In this document: piece by piece, positions 43,110 through 54,750 of the stretch
Position numbering within the stretch: the first letter of the stretch is position 1
Layout: the number at the start of each line of letters is the position of its first letter
Assembly: GCA_030704615.1 (NCBI GenBank)
Contig: CM060732.1
Location: forward strand, 16,122,001-16,186,000
DNA length: 64,000 nucleotides
DNA from: Takakia lepidozioides
Taxonomy: Eukaryota; Streptophyta; Takakiopsida; Takakiales; Takakiaceae
Reading direction: 5' to 3'
Notes under the pieces: model-generated
Seen by the model: the letters and a program-made list of their open reading frames with translations, nothing else
What the model was told of the DNA's origin: nothing
Databases searched by the model: none
Position numbers and translations under genes: made by a program

Positions 43110-45536
43110 GCCTCAACTTGACTCAGGTCGCAGCCCGGTTCCACCGGCCACACCGGGGGAGCCTCTGGCATTGTTTGTATGCCGTACTTGGGCTTTCCAT
43201 ACACGCAAGTCATAATGTCGTGCCTGCAGAACCAGAATTGGGTGGTTGTTGCCTCCGCAAACTTTGCATGGACAAATCTTCCTGTAAAAGTAGGAGCAGG
43301 GACAGCCCCATGTGGATTCCTCCTTATCATCTCTAAACAACGTTGCCGTGTATCCACTCGAATTGTGGAACACCTGCCTCGAAACGACGGCTTTGTGCGA
43401 GCAATTCTCCACTATGACGCAGACACAGTCGTCTCCACAATGGCTTGGCCATACTGCATAACAGCGGGCGTAATCAGGGGCAAGCGAGCGGTGGGAATTT
43501 CTCGCACGAAATCCCCGCTTGAAGGCGATGGCGATCTGGAATTTCTTGGGCTTCCACTGCTGGAAGACACATTGTGCGGCAACATGACGGGACCTTGAGG
43601 TGCTGTCCGAATGTTCCTGTCGGATCTCCAGGAATCCTCTTCGCACCCGGGTTCCTCTTCAATCCTCCGCCTCACAGGGCGAGTACGGACGTCCCCCTCT
43701 AGGTGTTCACCTCTGCGGTGCAGAGGCGTCCCTTTGATCTTCTCTCGCAATGTTGTCGCCCATTTCAGTGGATTCTTCGACCTCGTAGCTGTTCGTACCA
43801 ACAATTCCTCCCTGTCCGGCCCAAAGCCCCATTGTTTCCCACTCAGGAACTTGTAATACGTGGCTTGCTGCATGATTGCTCTGTCGATGTCCTCCGTTGT
43901 GGCCGTCACTACGTCCACCAGATGTGCGGCAGAAGACGCTCGCCAGGAGGAGTGCACTGATTCTGCCATATTCGTGTTTGGCATGTCCGTGTCGGAATCC
44001 AAGCACCGCTCCTACAAGGACACAAACAATGGTGAGGGACCAATGGAAAGGTCCGTAATAGAAAGACAATTGCACGAAAATGACAGCATCATACCTCTTG
44101 CATGTACTGTCCGAACTGTCGATACCGGAAATGCCACCACCCCAACCAGCTGTGCAAGGCTCCCAGATTGGTTGTCTCCACTGCACCTGACGTGTTCCAC
44201 CAAGCCTCGATGATAGCAAACTTAACCTCCGCGTCATCAAATGTGGGTGCATCCTTCTACGCCGTACAAAGGACATGGTGTTCAGCCTGGAACCCCTTTC
44301 ATCTCGCAGATTGCAATCGTCATGAGCCTCTTGGAGTGATAGTCATAAATATGCGCACCCATAGTCACCCACTGATGGTTTATAATTCGCTTGATGTGAT
44401 CAAACATCACCCAAGCATTCGACAAGTTTCCAGTTGTCATGCGAGTGACCAAGTCGACTCCACTCCCAGGCCCACACGTCGACATTTTAAACATGTAACA
44501 ACGATCATATTTGCTGCCTTGCCCTAGAAACCTGCTACCTTGGATGTAGTCATATCCAGTCATTCGTTTCACCTCCAGGATTGAGTGCATGTCCGACCCC
44601 CGGCCGAACTCCTGCTTGCAAGATACGATGTGATTCCGCACATTCGGACTACAAACGTGCGAGACGGACTCCAACAAGTCAAGCATCTCCTCTTCGTTCA
44701 AGGGCACTCGGTCTGAACAATCTTTAGACATGATTTTGCCAAGAGCAATCTTGTGGGTTGCCTTCAGCTGAATCTGCTTTGGTCTGGCTCTGGGGCTCAA
44801 TTTCACCTCCTCTTTTATGATGTCGTGTGCTTCCTGCACAGCCTCACGCATGTTGCCTCTCGCCAAGGGGTGGCAGTGGACCCCAACGTGTATGCAAGCT
44901 CTAGTCAAGTCTGGGAGCAAATGGATTACGTAACATTGCTTGGCTCTACACATGGACATGCACGTCGGTGGTTCTTTGCAATGTGCGCACTTGAAAGTAC
45001 CCGCAGGAACTTGGCTGAAGACAATGAATGGATGATGGGTTGTGCCAGTCCAATCCGTCTCGTTTCTCCGCCCTCATTTGGAGAGAAAGTGGAAGCAGAC
45101 GGGATTGAGGCACCTCAGCTTCCCCACAGAGGACGTATCGTACACGAACACCATCAGCAATTTTTGTGCTACTGGTCTTCGTCACACACCAGGGGTGTCC
45201 GTCATGCTTTCGATCCATGTCTGTTAACATCCCGGAGGCTTTGTTTGACGAAGTAACAGGTGGAAACTCGAAGATGACATTGCCATCGACTTCGGGAGGC
45301 AGATACGTTACCTTCCTGATTGGAAATTTGGCATAGTCGAGAGCAGCCAGCTCGGAGCGAGAACCATCGAGGTGATGTTGCCGTAGGAGCTGCACAATGG
45401 ACCGGGTTGGAGTTATGCTCGAGGGTACATGCGTAGCACCTGCAGAGACGTCCATGTCGGATTTGAACGACCGTGTGGAGGACATGGGGACCTCAATGCA
45501 CTCATCTTCCTTGTCGGAAATGTCGAATACGTCCAC
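43110..45536 (-). pseudogene. Element 3 transposase, N-terminal and central parts
   Basis: Read from 45536 downward. The first part (45536-44950) is acidic, then EVDGNVIFEFPPVTSSNK and CYVIHLLPDLTRACIHVGVH. Next come RMTGYDYIQGSRFLGQG and WVTMGAHIYDYHSKRLMTIA, where the Asp would be the first catalytic residue of a MULE-like DDE core. After ICEMKG the sequence jumps to APTFDDAEVKFAIIEAWWN, so the stretch that should hold the second Asp and a C-x2-H motif appears deleted. An intron of about 80 bp (near 44010-44095) precedes PNTNMAESVHSSWRASSAAH, with the catalytic Glu position. A Zn-binding C-x-C...C-x-H-like segment at 43150-43330 precedes the gypsy B junction. The central loss and frame breaks make this a dead copy. 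Confidence 0.55.
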
Positions 45537-46239
45537 ACGAGAAGCTATGGAGGGTCATGACGGTCCAGGTCGGGAATGATTATCGTTGCATACCTCTCTA
45601 TTGGCAGTGGCCGCCTGTCACGTGCCATTCGATTCCGCAACCTCCGTCGTTACCTAGCACGACAATGGTCTCGTCAACCTATCCAGGAACATCCTTCCTT
45701 TCTTCTTCCAAATAAACTGTGCCCGGTTTGAGCTTGAATTTGGAACAAAGGTAAGTTTCAGTCACTCTGCAAAGTCCTCCCTCGTTTGGGATCCAGGCTC
45801 TCCCAAGTTGCGAAGGACAGCAAACTATAGTGTAGGAATTCGGAGCCATCAAAGACCGCATGAAGTTGGCAAGTGCGAGGTTCAGTATAGCGACAGACCA
45901 AGGCTCACAGGCACCATCTAAGTGGATCTGCAGAGTCCATCGACGATTGGAAGTTGCTCATTGAAGTGGAAAGTATTGTTTCAAGCTACATGCATAAAGG
46001 TGGGACGTGTGATTCCATATCCAGTAAGTATGACAATGATGGCCGATTCGGCGATGAAATAATATCTCCTGACAGTTTCTCCTAAGGGTTGATCCAGCAG
46101 TATTCTCGGTGCAGACATGAACGTTCGCACTGACAAGTGCCAGGACTGTGAGTTAAAACGGTAAGACAACCAAGTTGTGCTCATTAAGACAGGCCGCAAT
46201 TGTGTTGTTTCGGAACAACGCAACCCATTGAGGTTCCGC
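45537..46239. other. Probable 5' region of the element 3 transposase gene
   Basis: No clear coding region. The initiator of the transposase frame is not a clean ATG and may lie on an upstream exon here. Confidence 0.3.
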
Positions 46240-47350
46240 ATGCAGAAATGAGGTTCCGCATTTCCGTCCGGAGTGATACTTTTGATTGCTGTTGGACAGA
46301 AATATAGCGCCGCATTTTCGTTTTGCATCTCAGTCATGCACCAGTGCGACTGAAATGCGGCACCGAGTTTCCGTCCAGGGGAAACCTTTATACTCTCCAG
46401 AACGGAAATGCGGTGCCGCATTTCCATCCAACAAGAACAGTATGTGACAGTGGAACGGAAATGCGGTACCGCTTTTCCGTTCTGATTGAAAATCATGAAC
46501 CACTGGAACTGAAATGCAGCACAACATTTCCGTCCGAATCGCACCTTCCGACATTCCACAACGGAAATGCGGTGCCGCATTTCCGTTTTGTATCTGAGGC
46601 ATGGAGCTGAGGGACGGAAATGCGCCACCCCATTTCCGTCCGGTTGAGACCTTCATACGCTCCAGAACGGAAATGCGGTACCGCAATTCCGTTCTGACTG
46701 AAAATCGTGAACCATCGGAACTGAAATACGGCACCGCATTTCCGTCCGAGTCGCACCTTCCGACATTCCAGAACAGAAATGGGGCACCGCAATTCCGCCC
46801 TGGTGAGACCTTCATACTCTCCAGAACGGAAATGCGGCACCGCATTTCCGTTCTGACTGAAAATCGTGAACCATCCAAACTGAAATGCGGCAACGCATTT
46901 CCGTCCGAGTCGCACCTTCCGACATTCCAGAACGGAAATGCGGCGCCCCATTTCCGTTTTGTATGTGAGGCATGGATCTGTGGGATGGAAATACGGCACC
47001 GTATTTCCGTCCGGGTGAGACCTTCATACTCTCCAGAACGGAAATGCGGCACGACATTTCCGTTCAACAACTAAGGTATGTGAAGGTGGAACGGAAATGC
47101 GGCACCGCATTTCCATTCTGATTGAAAATCATGTACCACGGGACCTGAAATGCGGCAGCGCATTTCCGTCTGAGTCGCACCTTCCAACATTCCAGAACGG
47201 AAATGCGGCACCGCATTTCGGTCCGGTTGAGACCTTCATACTCTCCAGAACGGAAATGCGGTACCGCATTTCCGTTCTGACTGAAAATTGTGAACCATCG
47301 GAACTGAAAGAACGGAAATGCGGCACGACATTTCCGTTCAACAACTTAGG
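46240..47350. repeat. Palindrome array 3 (AAATGCGGTACCGCATTT), about 20 units
   Basis: About 20 palindromes follow at a period of about 53 bp. The consensus is a 24-bp palindrome, perfect where the core is GGTACC (for example at 47250-47275) and one mismatch from perfect where it is GGCACC. Many units carry extra mutations. The spacers alternate among a few recurring types (CTCCAGAAC-, TCTGACTGAAAATC-, GTCGCACCTTCC-), which indicates higher-order units of several palindromes. The array lies between the minus-strand transposase and the plus-strand RING gene, where both promoters would be. Long ORFs read through it are repeat artefacts. Confidence 0.9.
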
Positions 47351-47586
47351 TATGTGAAGGTGGAAATGCGGTTTGGTTGGGTGGGGGGTATTTTTTGCCT
47401 CGATTTCTGTGAGGTCGTTGGAGAATGCTCCCATAGGCCCTCCTCTGGCTTCCAGGATCATTTTATTCTACAAAATTAACTTTTAGGAACTATTTTGACA
47501 CCTACTCAAACCTACTTAACAGGGGAAGGGTTTAGAGTTATGTCTTTTTAGAAAACCTCGTTTAGTGTTGTTCCGATTGTTGTAGA
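47351..47586 (+). other. Upstream region of RING-H2 gene
   Basis: Presumed 5' leader and promoter of the RING gene. No TATA box or other element can be named with confidence. Confidence 0.3.
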
Positions 47587-49924
47587 ATGGCAGAGGGCTA
47601 GGACGATGACCGTCATGGAAGAGATGACCCCAATGAACATGGACCACCTCCTAAGAAAATCAAATGGTCAAGGCAAGACTTACATTGGGAAGTATATGGT
47701 GACCCTAGCATACTAGCAGAAGAGGGCTGGGAGGATATTCCGGAAGAGTTCCGGTGGCCGATGGCGAGATACAAAAAATTCGGGAAATGGTACCACATCA
47801 ATCAATTATGGCCTTTGGATAGGCATGATGTACAAACCCGGAACAATTACGCAAAGTCCAGGTCTTGCACGAACTTGCATTTCCAACATAGGGCGAATGA
47901 GTTGCATTGCATATTGTGGGGTCAACCTCTCTTAAAGGGTCAAATCCCGTACACCTTGGCAGCCATGTTGTACGTGGAGGTCATACTCTTGCGTCCAGTG
48001 AATTGGCAAACTGCTAGTAGGAGCAACGCAAGGTTGCTATACGATTTGGAATACATCCCGGACACGTTCGGAATACAACCGGCTGCAACGTTAGAGGAAC
48101 AACTGGCGGAAAGAGGCCAGCGAATCAGGACCCCACAGAACCGGTTAGACTGACAAACACTGCGCATAGCCGAGTTGGAAGCTAGATTGCAAGACATGCC
48201 TCCAAACAATGAAGACACTGGTGTCCACAATGAGGATCGAACAAACGTCGTGGACATGGACGCGGACTTTGCGATGCCCAATCGCAGTATTGACCTCATC
48301 ATTCAGGAAATTACGGACGTCCTTGACCATGTGGCCGATGAAACCATGGTTGAGGAACAGCGAATTGCGGATGAGAGAAGGAGGAAAGGAAAAGAACCAG
48401 TACTGGAAACCGGGGAATGCTCGAGGGTCGTCATTCAATCGGAGATGAACCTGATATTAGATGTCGACCGCGTTACAAAGGAGCCGGACATTGTCATAGC
48501 AACTGCATGGCGCTTGTCCAAAACGCTGGAGATTCAGGCATGGGTCCCATTGAATGACGATTGAGAGAATTGGGTACAATAGGCGACCCATTTGGCCTCC
48601 AGAGAAGCACAAGTGGAGCGGGCACTGTAAGGCTTGCAACGTGTCGCACACATGTCGAACCGTAGCGTGGATAACATTTATGCCAACATGCAAAGGTATA
48701 ACGATCTTCACATCGCATCAAGCGTGTTCTCCGGGTATACCAATTGGGCAGATGTGGATTCTATGTTCGATCGATGTGAGCACAGAATTTTTGGGTCGAA
48801 CAGAAGCATAAACTGGGAATTGGAGATAGATGAAGAGTGGGACACCACAACAAGGATGACCAGCCACATCAAACCGGCCCAGAGGAAGAAGATACCACGA
48901 GGCGTTTTGCCGTCATGGATATCAGATGGCACAGTTTGTTCGATGTGTAGGAATCCATACTACCCAGAGGGATGTCATGTGCTTGGATCATGTGGACATA
49001 TGTTCCATCTCACATGTCTTATCTCGCAAACCGTACGGACGAGCGCTTGCCCAGAATGTCGTACACCAATCCATCGTCGTTTCTATGAGCTGGTGGGCTT
49101 GGAGGATCGGATGCCCATAGATTTTGAATACAATCGACACAACCTCCCATTGGATGGGTTACCATACACATTTCTGAATTGTGTGCATTGGGGCAAGAAC
49201 TTGGTATGGGATGCAGACAGAGAGATGCATAGCATACATGCTGGAAACCCGGCATACATAAAAAATCCCCAATATTTCTGGGTCACATCTGATTGGGAGA
49301 TAACCATACGTGCGGAAGGCATTCGAGATTGGTGAGAGAGAGCAGTTTTGCCACAATCTGGGATGGCATTGGAGTCAAAGAAGGTCCAGGTTTATCCGGC
49401 TCCCACAGGTTCCATAGGTGCCAGAGGAGAACGAATTGTATGACCGACAACCGATTAGGAGACATTTGTTGCTGTCCGAACTGGAAGATGCTATAATATG
49501 TTAACGCCGAATAAATGATGCGTATGAGGCGGCTTATCGTCGAAACGACACAATGATTAGGGACAGGGCCCGTGAGAGGCAGTTGGAAAGTTTCAAAAGT
49601 ATCATTAAGGCAGTTGTAGAGAAATGGAGGCGACTATGGACAGACCGTTATCATCGTGTTTCGGGGGCTGTATTGCTGGATATGGACGGCCTCGTTGCCG
49701 ATTTGCATGCAGCCCGAGCACTTGTTCTCGATCCACCTCCGCCACATCGTGAGAGTGAAGAAGAAAGTCAACTTTCGCCGCAAAGTAGGCGGATGCAGAC
49801 CAGAATTGATCACATGCCATTGGGCCCCTCATTGACCACGAGATCACGGTCGCAAGCTCTGGCAATTGGCAGTGCAAATCAGGCCACAGCATCAAATTCC
49901 ACATCCTCGGACACTGACGACTAG
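47587..49924 (+). pseudogene. RING-H2 zinc-finger protein of element 3
   Basis: One reading frame runs from ATG 47587 to 49331, broken by five stops (47599, 48151, 48562, 48580, 48628). A probable 86-bp intron (GTGAGA at 49332) then leads to a second exon, about 49418-49924. The N-terminus has a basic patch (PPPKKIKWSR). RWPMARYKKFGKWYHINQLW and an Asp-rich helical region follow. A RING-H2 finger lies at about 48936-49065: CSMC-x14-C-x-H-x2-H-x2-C-x10-CPEC, the E2-binding fold of ubiquitin ligases. The second exon is helical, basic, and Ser/Thr-rich at the end (SNSTSSDTDD). All zinc ligands are present. It is divergent to the transposase across array 3, so I take it as an element-encoded accessory protein. 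Confidence 0.65.
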
Positions 49925-50489
49925 GCTTTTAATGACTGGCAGTGTAGTACATATACAATATGCATTTTTGTTGTACCTTGAATATTGTTGGAAAACACGG
50001 TGATGGCATTCCGCCAAGTTTGTATATCACCAATTTTGTTAATACACAATGCACATGTGCGGCACCTGCCAATTTCAATTGCATGAACATCGTTTTCTTC
50101 ACATTTATACTCGTGTGATAGGGAAAAAGTAGTTCACCCTGTAAACAAATTTACAATGGTGTCATATTTGGTCATGACGTGTATGTGGGTATTTGCAATG
50201 AATTCCGAAAGCTGGAGAACAAGGAAAATTGATGTTAACAAATAAGTTATAACGGGTTACGAACGGTCGTCTTCCAAACAAATTTCGCCTGATCCCTGCG
50301 TATTTCATAATCATTTCGCAAAATCTATGATCTTTCTACGAACATACCCACAAAGTATACGTCCCAGTGTAATATGAGATCAATCAAAATTATTTTGTGC
50401 TACATTGAACACACTGGCCAAGTTTCAAAGCGAACGAAAATCATTTGGATGGGCAACCATCCGTTGGCCCATTGGTTTTAGTCGTGGTT
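49925..50489. other. No recognised feature
   Basis: AT-rich. The right end of element 3 should lie here or at the gypsy C boundary, but I found no partner for the GCTCATG cluster at 34733. Confidence 0.35.
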
Positions 50490-52233
50490 AAAGCATCGTG
50501 GACACAACCATTCTCCACTAGGAACCTCCTCAAGTGGCAGTGTCAAACATCCCATGTGCCACCCCCTTGAGCATTTGTCACACACCAACATGGTTGCGGC
50601 ACCACCAGCATGCCCACATAGCATGCAACGCAACCCTGCAGGTACCACTGCAAGGTTGGGATCTATCCTCCCATCCAAATGTGGAAGGTGACATGGCGCA
50701 TAATTGCGCACATGGTCCTTCCATACCATGCCATCTCGACCCTCCAGAATCAACATTCCTGAAGGCAACACCTCCCGGACCCTTAGAATCACACGTCCTG
50801 CTGTGACATCTAAAGTCGTAGGCGCTGTTTGCTGCAGATAAACATAGTCCCCACCCTGGTCCGTGAGTACCTCGGCTGGAGCACAAAATTGGCTAAGCAC
50901 TCGATCTAAGAATGCATACGCAGCCCCCTCACTTGCCTTGTCAGGCAATGCCATCAGTTCAATCCACTTGAAAAAATGTTCCACCATCACCAGCACATAC
51001 TTGTTATGGCGAATCGTTAGTGGCAATGGGCCTGCGAAGTCAAGACTCCAACGATAGCCCAAACCCATAATGGGTAAATGATGCAATTGTGGAGTAGGTG
51101 CATTGAAAGAAGCCCGCACTCTATCACACACCATGCACCTTACCACTAACTGTTGCACATCCGTGTGCATGCCCCGCCACCAGTACTGTCATTGCAACAA
51201 ACTATGAGTGCGCCGCACCCCAAAATGTCCCAACTCTTCATGGGCATGGCGTACCAATCGCGCTCGTTGTGTTGGATGAGGCACAATCTTCACTCGTCCA
51301 TCCTCTCATACTCGGAGTAGGTGAGTCCCCTCCCACTTGAACCTCTTGGCTCGTTGTAGGATCCGATCTCTCTCCTTAGCAGTCACACTGGTTGTTGTCT
51401 CTCCTATACAAAGGTAGGCCAACACTGCTGTATCTTCATACACATCATTAGCATCACCAAGCTCCTCACTGATCTCCGGATCGTCATGTACACCATCTAC
51501 ATGACCAATCCTATGGGATGGACCAGCTTGAGCTCCCATTGCTAGGATGCACAAAAAGACAGATGCATGCAATCCTGGCACCATCTCCTTATCCGTCTCA
51601 CCATGCCACCGAGCTCCAGCATCATCATGCTTGCTCGTGCATGGATTATGACTCAACCTATCTACATCCCGGCTGGATACACCACCTGGAAGTCGTACTC
51701 TTGAAGCATAAGTGCCCACCGTGCAAGCTTCCCTGTAAGCTTGTCTGACTCCATCAACCACTTCAATGGTTGGTGATCCGTGACAAGGGTGAAGAGGTTG
51801 CCATAGAGGTAGCATCTGAAATGTGTCACCTATACCGCAGCTAGACACTCCCCTTCATTTGAGCTATACTTCGCCTCGGCATCATTGTTCAAGCGGCTGA
51901 CATATGTCACTACAAACTCTCTTCCCTCGTCATCCACTTGTGTGAGCACTGCTCCAATTCCCAGTATACTCCAATCCGTATGTAGCTGGTTGAGAAACTT
52001 AAGGCTTGATTGGCTTCTGCACCTATTCTGAGGCGGCTTATTCGGGGGCGGCTGCTAAATCCCTTGATAAACCGTCGATAGTAGTTTGCCAACCCCATGA
52101 AAGCACGAACTCTACTAACATCTATGGGGCGTGGAATGCGTGCAATGGCCTCCACCTTCGTCTTTTGAACACCCAGTCCTCTAGGGTATATCATGTGGCC
52201 CAGATACTCAATCTGGTTGTGGAAGAACTTGTA
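50490..52233 (-). pseudogene. Gypsy C, deleted relative of gypsy B (RT to PHD)
   Basis: Homologous to 36860-39180 throughout, on the same strand. The 3' part keeps VYLQQTAPTTLDVTAG and a full PHD finger (CMLC...CDKC...H-x2-C...CPRC, about 50490-50640). The integrase catalytic core has lost about 490 bp: VLTDQG joins directly to GDYVYLQ near 50852. Upstream are the RNase H to integrase linker (51306-51848) and a scrap of RT (FFHNQIEYLGHMIYP, RAFMGLANYYRRFIKGF). Near 51985-52055 about 130 bp of RT/RNase H is replaced by about 67 bp of unrelated filler. Homology stops abruptly at about 52233. Two related copies so close together show that this PHD-bearing family has amplified in the genome. Confidence 0.8.
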
Positions 52234-53089
52234 GTACAACACACCCTATGTAATTTCGACGATTTAGTTTGACGCTGGCGTTGACTGTTGTCACTTTCGA
52301 CTGTTCCAACCATTTTGCAGTCAAAATTTATATTAAAATATTCAAGGTGCTGAACAACCACGAAAATTTTGACTGTAGTGAGAGACTTTGACTACCTAAA
52401 ATGAGCTAACTGAGACAACCAGTTAAGCAATGGCACGTGTAATCACAATATATAAATTATATAACAATATATATGTGATAATAAGAAGTAAAAAAATACC
52501 TTTTTTTTCACTGACCCAGCACATTAATAGTAAACTAATCGTGTGCTGGTTAAGGTTTAGTGAAACAAAACAACTGAATTACCTGAACGAGTGATAAACA
52601 AATGCCTTGCTGGCAGCTATTGGATAAACGTATGAAATATAATTTTTGTGCACTGGATGAACGTATGAACGAACGATAAAGAAAACGCCTTGATGGCAAT
52701 TATTGTATGAACGTATGAACGGATGATAATGCACTTGGCTCGAGTTTAGGATTGCTAGATCACAGTGTGCAGCCTGGCTGGGACTGTGTTTTTTTTGGGT
52801 CGGCGTGGTTCGAGAGCTCCGCAGGCTTAGGGACTTCGCGTTTGTTTGTCTTTGTGCCACCATCTGTGTTTTCTTAAGGTTCGCGAACCAGGATAAGCGG
52901 TTTCTGAAAGACTAGTATCTTGCTGTGTGCACATGAGAGAGCGGGTGGGCGGGGGGAGGAGAGAATAGAGAGAGAGAAGTGCCGCGCAGCGAGTGTACTG
53001 TTTGTGGGATCAACCTGTACGTTTGCTCTTGTTGTATCGGCCATTGTCACGACGTGTGCTATATGGGAGCTTTAGAGCGGAGACAGCAG
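52234..53089. other. No supported gene; TGAACG-type short repeats
   Basis: GAACGTATGAACG-like words recur at 52625-52725. A GTTGACTG/CAGTCAA-rich stretch lies at 52260-52330, possibly the end of a small DNA element that truncated gypsy C. No gene is recognised. Confidence 0.35.
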
Positions 53090-53205
53090 GGAGTGTTCAA
53101 CAGTATGGCTGAACGAGATGTGGTATCGTGGGGTGCGATGATTGCAGGATATGCACAGCAAGGGCGCGGGATGGAGGCTTTGCAGACATATGAACACCTT
53201 CTTCA
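53090..53205 (+). pseudogene. PPR motif fragment
   Basis: One PLS-type motif: GVFNSMAERDVVSWGAMIAG followed by QQGRGMEALQTYEHL. The flanks are unrelated, and only this motif survives. Confidence 0.65.
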
Positions 53206-53334
53206 ACACATTTCAGCCTGTTTTCCCTGTTATCAGGATTCAGAGTCATCCCTAAATTTTCAGGTTGAATTCTGCAAGTTAGCTCGACGTTGGTGCAAAA
53301 AGGTGAATGCCTGTTGGAAGCGCAAGTCAGCATA

Positions 53335-53640
53335 GGAACTAGTGTGAGAAGTAGGGTTAGGGTGTTTGCTGGAACAAATCTAGGCTGTCATTGTCAGCTG
53401 CTAGCAGCAAGGCAAGGAGGTACTATGCATGATTTGTGCAGAGGTATGGATAGCCGAAGGAGCAGGGATAGAGTGTGGGTCCAGATTCATCCAAGAGGGC
53501 CGGATTTCAAGCTCCAGATTACCTATGAATCCCTGTGGAATGATAGCTACAAGAAACCTACATATGTAGATGGTCAACTGGAAGCCGCAACAGCAGCAGC
53601 GGCGGCACAATTGATAAAATTCAGGCACTGCTACTCAAGG
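53335..53640 (+). repeat. PPR-locus leader repeat, copy 1
   Basis: A segment of about 300 bp (from AGTGTGAGAAGTAGGGTTAG to the GCAGCAGCGGCGGCACAATTG stretch) that recurs at 54000-54190, 54475-54750 and 55845-56125. In copies 3 and 4 it runs directly into PPR coding sequence, so it is probably the 5' part or leader of the duplicated PPR gene. One frame gives RVWVQIHPRGPDFKLQITYE. Confidence 0.7.
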
Positions 53641-53999
53641 CACCTTCTTCAACACATTTCACCCTGTTTTTTCCTCTTATCAGAACCGGCCCTAAATGTC
53701 TCTTAAGGCCTTCAGCAGATGGGTTGAACAGAGTCACGTGGTTTACTTTTTCAACTTGATTTTCAGATCTTAGGGCATGCGAGAGACAGTGTCAACAATC
53801 AATCATTCTTCCTGCAAAGTCTTGGTCTGCACAATCTGAGACTTGAGATTCTCCACAAAGGCCAACATGTTTTTAGTTGAGGATCCACCCTCTGCCATAT
53901 CTTCATGAGCACAATATTTGAGCTTCCCTACCCTGGTTCGAATTGCCATGCCCTCCTCCCCTATCATTAGCTCCCTGATGTGTGCATGATTTGTGCAGA

Positions 54000-54190
54000 G
54001 GCAGAGATAGCTGAAGGAGCAGGGATAGAGAGTAGGTCTAGATTCATCCAAAAGGGCCAGATTTCAAGCACAAGATTACTTATGATTTCCTGTAGATCAA
54101 TAGCTACAAGAAACCTGCATGGGTAGATGGTCAACTGTCATGCCGCAGCAGCAGCGGCACAACTGATAAAATCAGGCACTGGTAATCGAG
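54000..54190 (+). repeat. PPR-locus leader repeat, copy 2 (partial)
   Basis: A diverged partial copy of the leader segment, including GATTTGTGCAGAGGCAGAGA and CTACAAGAAACCTGCATGGG. No PPR motif follows it. Confidence 0.6.
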
Positions 54191-54474
54191 GCACCTTCTT
54201 CACATTCACCCTGTTTTCCCTCTTATCAGAATCGGCCCTGAATTTCCATGTTGAATTCTGCAAGTTAGCTGGTTGAGTGAATGTAGTTTGGAGTGACTTT
54301 GACATGATACTGCCACTGTGACAACAGGAAAGTATCCAAAAATACGTAACAGAGATGAGGAGAAGCTGTGGAATGAATACTTTTCTGACTCCAGTCAATG
54401 GTGGGACACCAGGCAAAAAGGTGAATGCTTGTTAGATTACAGGAGAGTAGCAGACGCAATTCAGTATAGGAACT

Positions 54475-54750
54475 AGTGTAATAAGCTGAGTTGGGTGTTT
54501 CCTAGAACAAATCTAGGCTGTCATTATCAGCTGCAAGGCAAGGATGTATGCATCATTTGTGCAGAGGCATGGATAGCTGAAGGAGCGGGGATAGAGTGTG
54601 GGTCCAGATTCATCCAAGAGGGCTGGACTTCAAGCTCCAGATTACCTTGATTTCAGGTGGATCAGTAGCTACAAGAAACCTGCATGTGTAGATGTTCAAC
54701 TAAAGGCAGCAGCTGTAGTGGCACAGTTGATAAAATCAGGCACCTCAACC
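54475..54750 (+). repeat. PPR-locus leader repeat, copy 3
   Basis: A further copy of the leader segment. It continues into SGTSTMTTAVEIRGSREGVH, the probable N-terminal part of the PPR protein encoded downstream. Confidence 0.65.

Noticed and set aside
46240-47350. Long ORFs on both strands (for example 46330-47070 and 46601-47074)
   Set aside because: They arise because the palindrome unit has no stop in certain frames. The translated repeats reflect the DNA array and no independent protein.
46240-47350. CRISPR-like array of regularly spaced repeats
   Set aside because: The spacers are themselves recurrent and related to each other, no cas genes exist, and the region is plant nuclear DNA.
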